Positions 59,806 to 64,000 of a stretch of 64,000 nucleotides of DNA are shown piece by piece. The notes under the pieces are model-generated. The model saw only the letters and a program-made list of their open reading frames with translations, was not told the origin of the DNA and did no database searches. The stretch is from Maylandia zebra. Its lineage: Eukaryota > Chordata > Actinopteri > Cichliformes > Cichlidae. The position numbers were made by a program, and so were the translations under genes. The stretch lies in the NCBI RefSeq assembly GCF_041146795.1, contig NC_135183.1:16682840-16746839 (forward strand), read 5' to 3'. Within the stretch, counting starts at the first letter, position 1, and each line of letters begins with the position of its first letter.

Positions 59806-60858
59806 TTGCTGAGCCTCACCTGAGTTTTTATTGTGTGGACCTTGTTTTTCATAGAAGGTAAATGTGTGTACCAACTTGCACTTTAAATGTTCCACAGTCC
59901 CTGCAGAATGAACACGGTGGCTCCGTCTGTGCAGTTGCTGCACTAACATCAGTGCAATCAGATCCCATAGTCTTGAGACTGTGTTTCATCCAAAGTCCCT
60001 CTCTTCCTTCCTGCAGACAGTCACAGCACTTCCTGCGAGTCTGCATTAATCTGCACATTGTTTACGGGACACTCATTACCTGCTGTAAGTACAAATGTTT
60101 GGGATCCATGCATGAATCTTAACTATCCCGTCCTCAGATTCATGCATGAACAGAAGATACTCTGAGCTTCACTGAGGATCAAACAGTTTATTTATTTATT
60201 TGCTCTTAGACATTTTAAACACACATTTTCTACAATCTTAAAAGAAAGTGCTTCAGCTATGTTTACAAAGGTGCACAAAAAAAAAAGCTTACAAGCTGTT
60301 CAGAAACAAGATTTCAGATTTTAGTGCGTGAAAAGAAGCCGCGGGCGCCGACCTGCTCGCTGCTGGTTTAGTCAGTCCTTCAGCTCACAGATGTTATCAG
60401 GATCAAACCAGAGGAAAGCCCGGCTTGACCCGATGACCAGACAACAATAACACAACAGCTGTCCAACAGCTGCACACACACACGTCACTATAAGAGTTTA
60501 GAAACAGGAGTAAGTCATGTGACCTGCAAACCACCACAGAAAGACATTGATCCTCAGTTCAGAGCATGTATTTGTGTTCTCAAGTTTAACATCTTTATTC
60601 ACTGGAATGGTGATTAAGCTTCAGCTCCACAAACAACTTTCTGCTGCTTCTGTGTGAAGATGTCGGATCTGACCTGCAGCCAGGAGCTTTTGTACCCCCC
60701 CTGCTGGCTGTGAGGGTTACTACATGCACTGTACGAGGAGGTGAACCTCCGTGCTGAGAACAGAGGGAGGTTTATTCTCTGGAGGTTTAAAGGTCTCATG
60801 AGTCCTGTGTGAGTGATGAAATGCAGGAGAGGAGCAGGAGAAGGAGGTGGAAAAGCGT
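59806..60858. other. Spacer and CREBL2 3' UTR
   Basis: On the minus strand AATAAA lies at 60599-60594, about 260 bases after the CREBL2 stop, so 60580-60858 is probably 3' UTR. A pair of ATCCATGCATGAATCTTAA-type words near 60110 and 60140 forms an imperfect inverted repeat. Nothing else was recognised. Confidence 0.45.
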
Positions 60859-61946
60859 CTAACTCTGCCCATTGCTGCTACTGATGTTGTTCTTGCTGTT
60901 CTTGGACGTCTTGTTGCCACCGCTTGGAGGCATTTTCTGCTCGTCTCCGGTGAGCAGAGCTTTAATCTCTGATGGAATCTTGCCCTGATCCATGGCCGAA
61001 CACCACTGCTTGTACTGCAGGAGGACGACAGGAGACAAGTGAACAGCAAGTTAACAGTCTATATACGATGAATATATATGACGAGCATTTGACCTGACCT
61101 TCATCGTGTTCTCATAACCACTGGAAACTAAAAGCACAGCTGAAGTTAAACTCCTGACTCATCGCCCAGAGAGCTGCAGTTGTACCTGTCCAGGTGACTG
61201 CGGTCGTGTTTTTACTCTCAACAGAAACTGGGTGAAGTAATGTTAATTGTGACATGGGGTGGCTGTAGCTCAGGTGGCAGAGCAGGTCAGTCACTAATCA
61301 GAAGGTCGGTGGTTCGATCCCAGGCTGCATTCTGGCTGCATGCCAAATATCCTTGGGCAAGATACTAACCCCATGTTTGCCTACTGGTGGTGGTCAGAGG
61401 GCCCGGTGGCGCCTGTATCCGGCAGCCTCGCCTCTGTCAGTGCGCCCCAGGGCAGCTGTGGCTACAATGTAGCTTGCTATCGCCAGTGTGTGAATGTGTG
61501 TGTGAATGTAGTGTAAAGCGCTTTGGGGTCCTATGGACTAGAAAAGCACTATACAAATGCAGGCCATTTACATTTGTGTGCGCCCCATTTTCAAACTTTA
61601 TTTAAATACCAGGAAACGGAGCGTAGAGAGACTTGTGTGTTTAAACTGGGAGTGTCTGACCTCTGTGGTCGGTGTTATGAAGCTTCTCTTTGGCACAGAG
61701 CTCAATCATGTGTTTGAAATCTGAGTTCATGTCTAACTGGTGTTGTCTCACCATCTCAAGCTCCTCCCGCAAGGCGCAGATGGCTCTCTCCTTACTGGAA
61801 ACCAACTCCTCCAGGTACTGGTACCTTAGCTTCTTCCGGGCTCGGCACTCGCGGGCGCTCTGCCGGCTTCGCTCCAGTTTGGCCTTCAGGTCGATTTTGG
61901 CAGGTTTACGGCCGCGTTTTCCCGGCTTCTTCACTTTGCCCGCCAT
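60859..61946 (-). CDS. crebl2: cAMP-responsive element-binding protein-like 2 (bZIP), last two exons
   Basis: Exons: 61946-61752 and 61014-60859. The first opens with ATG GCG GGC right after a CAG acceptor and encodes GKVKKPGKRGRKPAKIDLKA, then the basic region (SRQSARECRARKKLRYQ, about residues 27-43 of the exon) and a short leucine zipper. The second begins YKQWCSAMDQGKIPSEIKAL and ends in a Ser/Asn-rich tail. Together 116 codons; the human protein has 120 residues. The usual first exon (a few residues beginning MDDSK) was not found and probably lies right of the window; the ATG at 61946 could also initiate. CREBL2 is a nuclear partner of CREB in metabolic regulation. The single intron visible contains a SINE (61257-61570). 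Confidence 0.95.
61257..61570 (+). mobile_element. tRNA-derived SINE
   Basis: GGGGTGGCTGTAGCTCAGGT forms the A box (TAGCTCAGGTGGCAGAGC) and GGTGGTTCGATCCCA the B box, with a tRNA-like spacing. The body (CTTGGGCAAGATACTAACCC) and the 3' part (AAAGCGCTTTGGGG, CACTATACAAATGCAGGCC) are of the type common in percomorph and cichlid genomes. It lies antisense in the CREBL2 intron. The tRNA-like head is not a functional tRNA gene. Confidence 0.85.
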
Positions 61947-61999
61947 CTGATGACAAGCAGACACGAGCGATAAATTAGACACAGGACAGAGACACCACC

Positions 62000-64000
62000 A
62001 GCAGACACCACCAGGTCTGTTAATGTGCTTTGAGCAGAGAGGTGATACCTGTTATTTCTGACTGGATTGGTTGAGCCAGCTCACACACAGAACGCCTGGA
62101 TGTGCTAAAGTTCATTTACAGTGAAAGCTCTCAAATTAGCTTCCAGACTAGACCTGAATGAGCAGAGTTGGCAAAAGTACACACATTCTCTACAATACTA
62201 CTGTTAAAAAAATACTCCAGTAAAAGTTGAATTTTTATTCAAGTAAAAGTAAAAAAAAAGTACCAGCTCTGAAATGTACTCAGAGAAAGAAAAAGTAGCT
62301 CCTCAAAGAACATTTCCTCCACCTATTTTTATGCAGCATTGACATAACAATATTAGTCGATATGAATACAAACTTTATTTCAGTCTAAATTTTATTTCCA
62401 ATAATTGTACTCAGCTTGAATCGGTTAAGTAGAACATGAACAGGAAGGAAAATAAAAACTCTTTTCTGGTGCCTGCATTGTAGAGGGTGACTTTACTTTT
62501 AAACAACAAAATGAATGCAGTCAGGGGCTAGAGTGGATTCAGCAGGTGGGTGAACACTAAAATCAGTTTTAATTGCTCAGTGTTGGGGAAAAAATATCAT
62601 AACTCACTATAATTTCTACTGAGAGCTCCAGTAAATTTTCTTAGTGTACAGGTTGTGATCAGCTGACCTGCTGCTCTTTGTGGATTTACACACCTGAATT
62701 CAACCAGATGTGAGCAGATGTTTCATGAGTTGTCCTGGCTGATTTCCATACACTCACAGTACACTGTTTATGCTGTCTTTATATTAGACACTATAAAGTT
62801 GGTATGAAGGTGGAATTCAGTGAATGAGTCTCAGCATCATAAGCTAAAATTCAAATGACTCTCTGCTACACTTCATGTAAAGTAAATCTGACCATGGAAC
62901 CACAGCCACTGTGCACCAGTCACATACTGTTCTTTACTTTAAATCCATCACAGTACAGCAAACTAAGCTGTTTATCCTGCACTAACCTGCAGATGATTTT
63001 CATGCAGGCCTTAAATAACACAGTTAAGTCTACCTCAGTTTGTTTAGCATGTTTCACAATATGAAAAAACACAGTTGCACATGTACAGACCCAATATCTG
63101 ATTGGATAACATACTTGATGAGGACTTACGAGTAAGCTTTAAATGAGCCGTCCTTTTAAATCTAAGCTCTCTTCTTCGTTTCCTGTCCTTTCTTATCTTT
63201 CTCCATCTCTGAGTGTAGTTACCCCTCTTTCTTTTCTCTCCCTGTGAAATACAGAAGCTGGACCTTTAGCTAGCAACTGTGTGACAAACTGCACACAAAC
63301 AGTTCGTGTGTTTGCTGATGTTTGTTAAAGTGCTGCATTTCAAATTACCTAACACAAAATGTTACTCCCTTTATCCTCGCTCCTCTTCAGTAGCTAGCTA
63401 GATGCTGAAGTACTGTGAACACAACCTATGGACACCTGCAGTCGTTCTAGTGTTGTGTTAAAAAAATAAAAATTTAAAAACGTAATAAATGAATAAATAA
63501 ATCAAAACTCCGGCCCACTGTAACCCCTGACTACATCTCTTTTTATGCCACATCGCCTGGTGATTAATAAACGAATGGGATTTCCTTTTATGTGTTTCTG
63601 TTTAGGCTCAGATTGGTTTTAAGTTTGGAGGCTCGCAGTGACTGAAATAATGACTCCCCTCAAATCAGTTAAAGGAAAAGTAACGAGCCTGTCTGAAACA
63701 GTGACGAGTAGAAAGTTAAGATATTTGTTTAAACATGCAGGGAGTAAAAGTTAAAAACTAGTCAGAAAAAAAACCTACTTAAGTAAACTACAGATACAGT
63801 AACAAAGTATTTCGTTACTGTATCATCCAACAAGTACGACTGACTTCTACTCACCAATCAGAACACTGGAAAACAGCGTCAGCAGTCCTGAAGTCCCTCA
63901 GACCTCGGTGTGAGGACAGCAGGAAGGTTTTTTTTTAATAATATCTGACAGCTGATGAATATCAGCATTAAATAAATAAACTTCTTGTGAGCTGCAGACA
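62000..64000. other. CREBL2 upstream intron, with a possible hAT-like repeat
   Basis: At 62163 CAGAGTTGGCAAAAGTACAC starts a stretch with AAGTAAAAGT motifs, and similar TACTTAAGTA and GTAACAAAGTATTTCGTTAC motifs occur near 63770-63825. This recalls the subterminal regions of the hAT elements above, but the right terminus and a duplication are not visible. No CREBL2 first exon was found. Confidence 0.35.

Noticed and set aside
59589-60122. Plus-strand ORFs at the 5' edge of the second LINE
   Set aside because: Opposite strand to the LINE frame or in non-conserved spacer; no family resemblance.
61257-61330. Possible tRNA gene
   Set aside because: A and B boxes are present, but the sequence continues into a SINE body and does not fold as a complete tRNA; it is a SINE head.

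Overview
This is vertebrate nuclear DNA, almost certainly from a percomorph teleost; a cichlid-type fish is my best guess, but that is inference. The evidence is short-exon genes with GT-AG introns, protein sequences closely matching bony-vertebrate families, long (CA)n tracts, and a dense load of fish-type transposons (hAT with 8-bp target-site duplications, Tc1, Kolobok-like, tRNA-SINEs, several LINE lineages, LTR remnants). There is no bacterial or phage content, no CRISPR array and no operon.

Block 1 (about 1-35.4 kb) has the gene order of human 7q31. CPED1 is on the minus strand: 14 coding exons from 15559 down to 6173, with its C-terminal esterase half beyond the left edge. ING3 is complete on the minus strand (12 exons, 27117-21315, 420 codons). 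TSPAN12 is complete on the plus strand (7 coding exons, 28735-34465, 311 codons). ING3 and TSPAN12 are divergent and share a 1.6-kb GC-rich promoter interval. All exon junctions were checked for GT-AG and reading phase.

Block 2 (about 35-49 kb) is a gene graveyard. It holds an orphan exon of a Kv4/KCND2-type potassium channel with intact splice sites but a 24-bp in-frame deletion in the pore-lining S6 helix (39288-39426). KCND2 is the expected next gene after TSPAN12. It also holds a second, roughly 90% identical copy of the last TSPAN12 exon with a stop at a key cysteine (40871-40994), and the 3' half of a GIMAP GTPase gene (42408-42974). Around them lie a Kolobok-like element, SINE and LINE pieces, a solo LTR, a truncated hAT copy and an internally deleted Tc1 element.

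Block 3 (about 49-64 kb) has the order of human 12p13: GPR19 (single coding exon, plus, 55657-56931) and CREBL2 (minus, two exons visible, 61946-60859), convergent as in human. Two 5'-truncated LINEs on the minus strand flank GPR19.

The most unusual structures are transposon architectures that can be read to the base: a three-level nest of hAT-type elements (16594-20454) with three different perfect 8-bp duplications; a 4.4-kb hAT-type element (1606-6051) in a CPED1 intron carrying about 3.4 kb absent from its partner copy at 44876-46265, including a small ORF with a signal peptide; and a clean 1-kb hAT-type element in TSPAN12 intron 4. CPED1 (Golgi/secretory esterase-like), ING3 (nuclear chromatin reader), TSPAN12 (Norrin/FZD4 co-receptor), GPR19 (orphan receptor) and CREBL2 (bZIP factor) do not form one pathway; they are neighbours by ancestral synteny.
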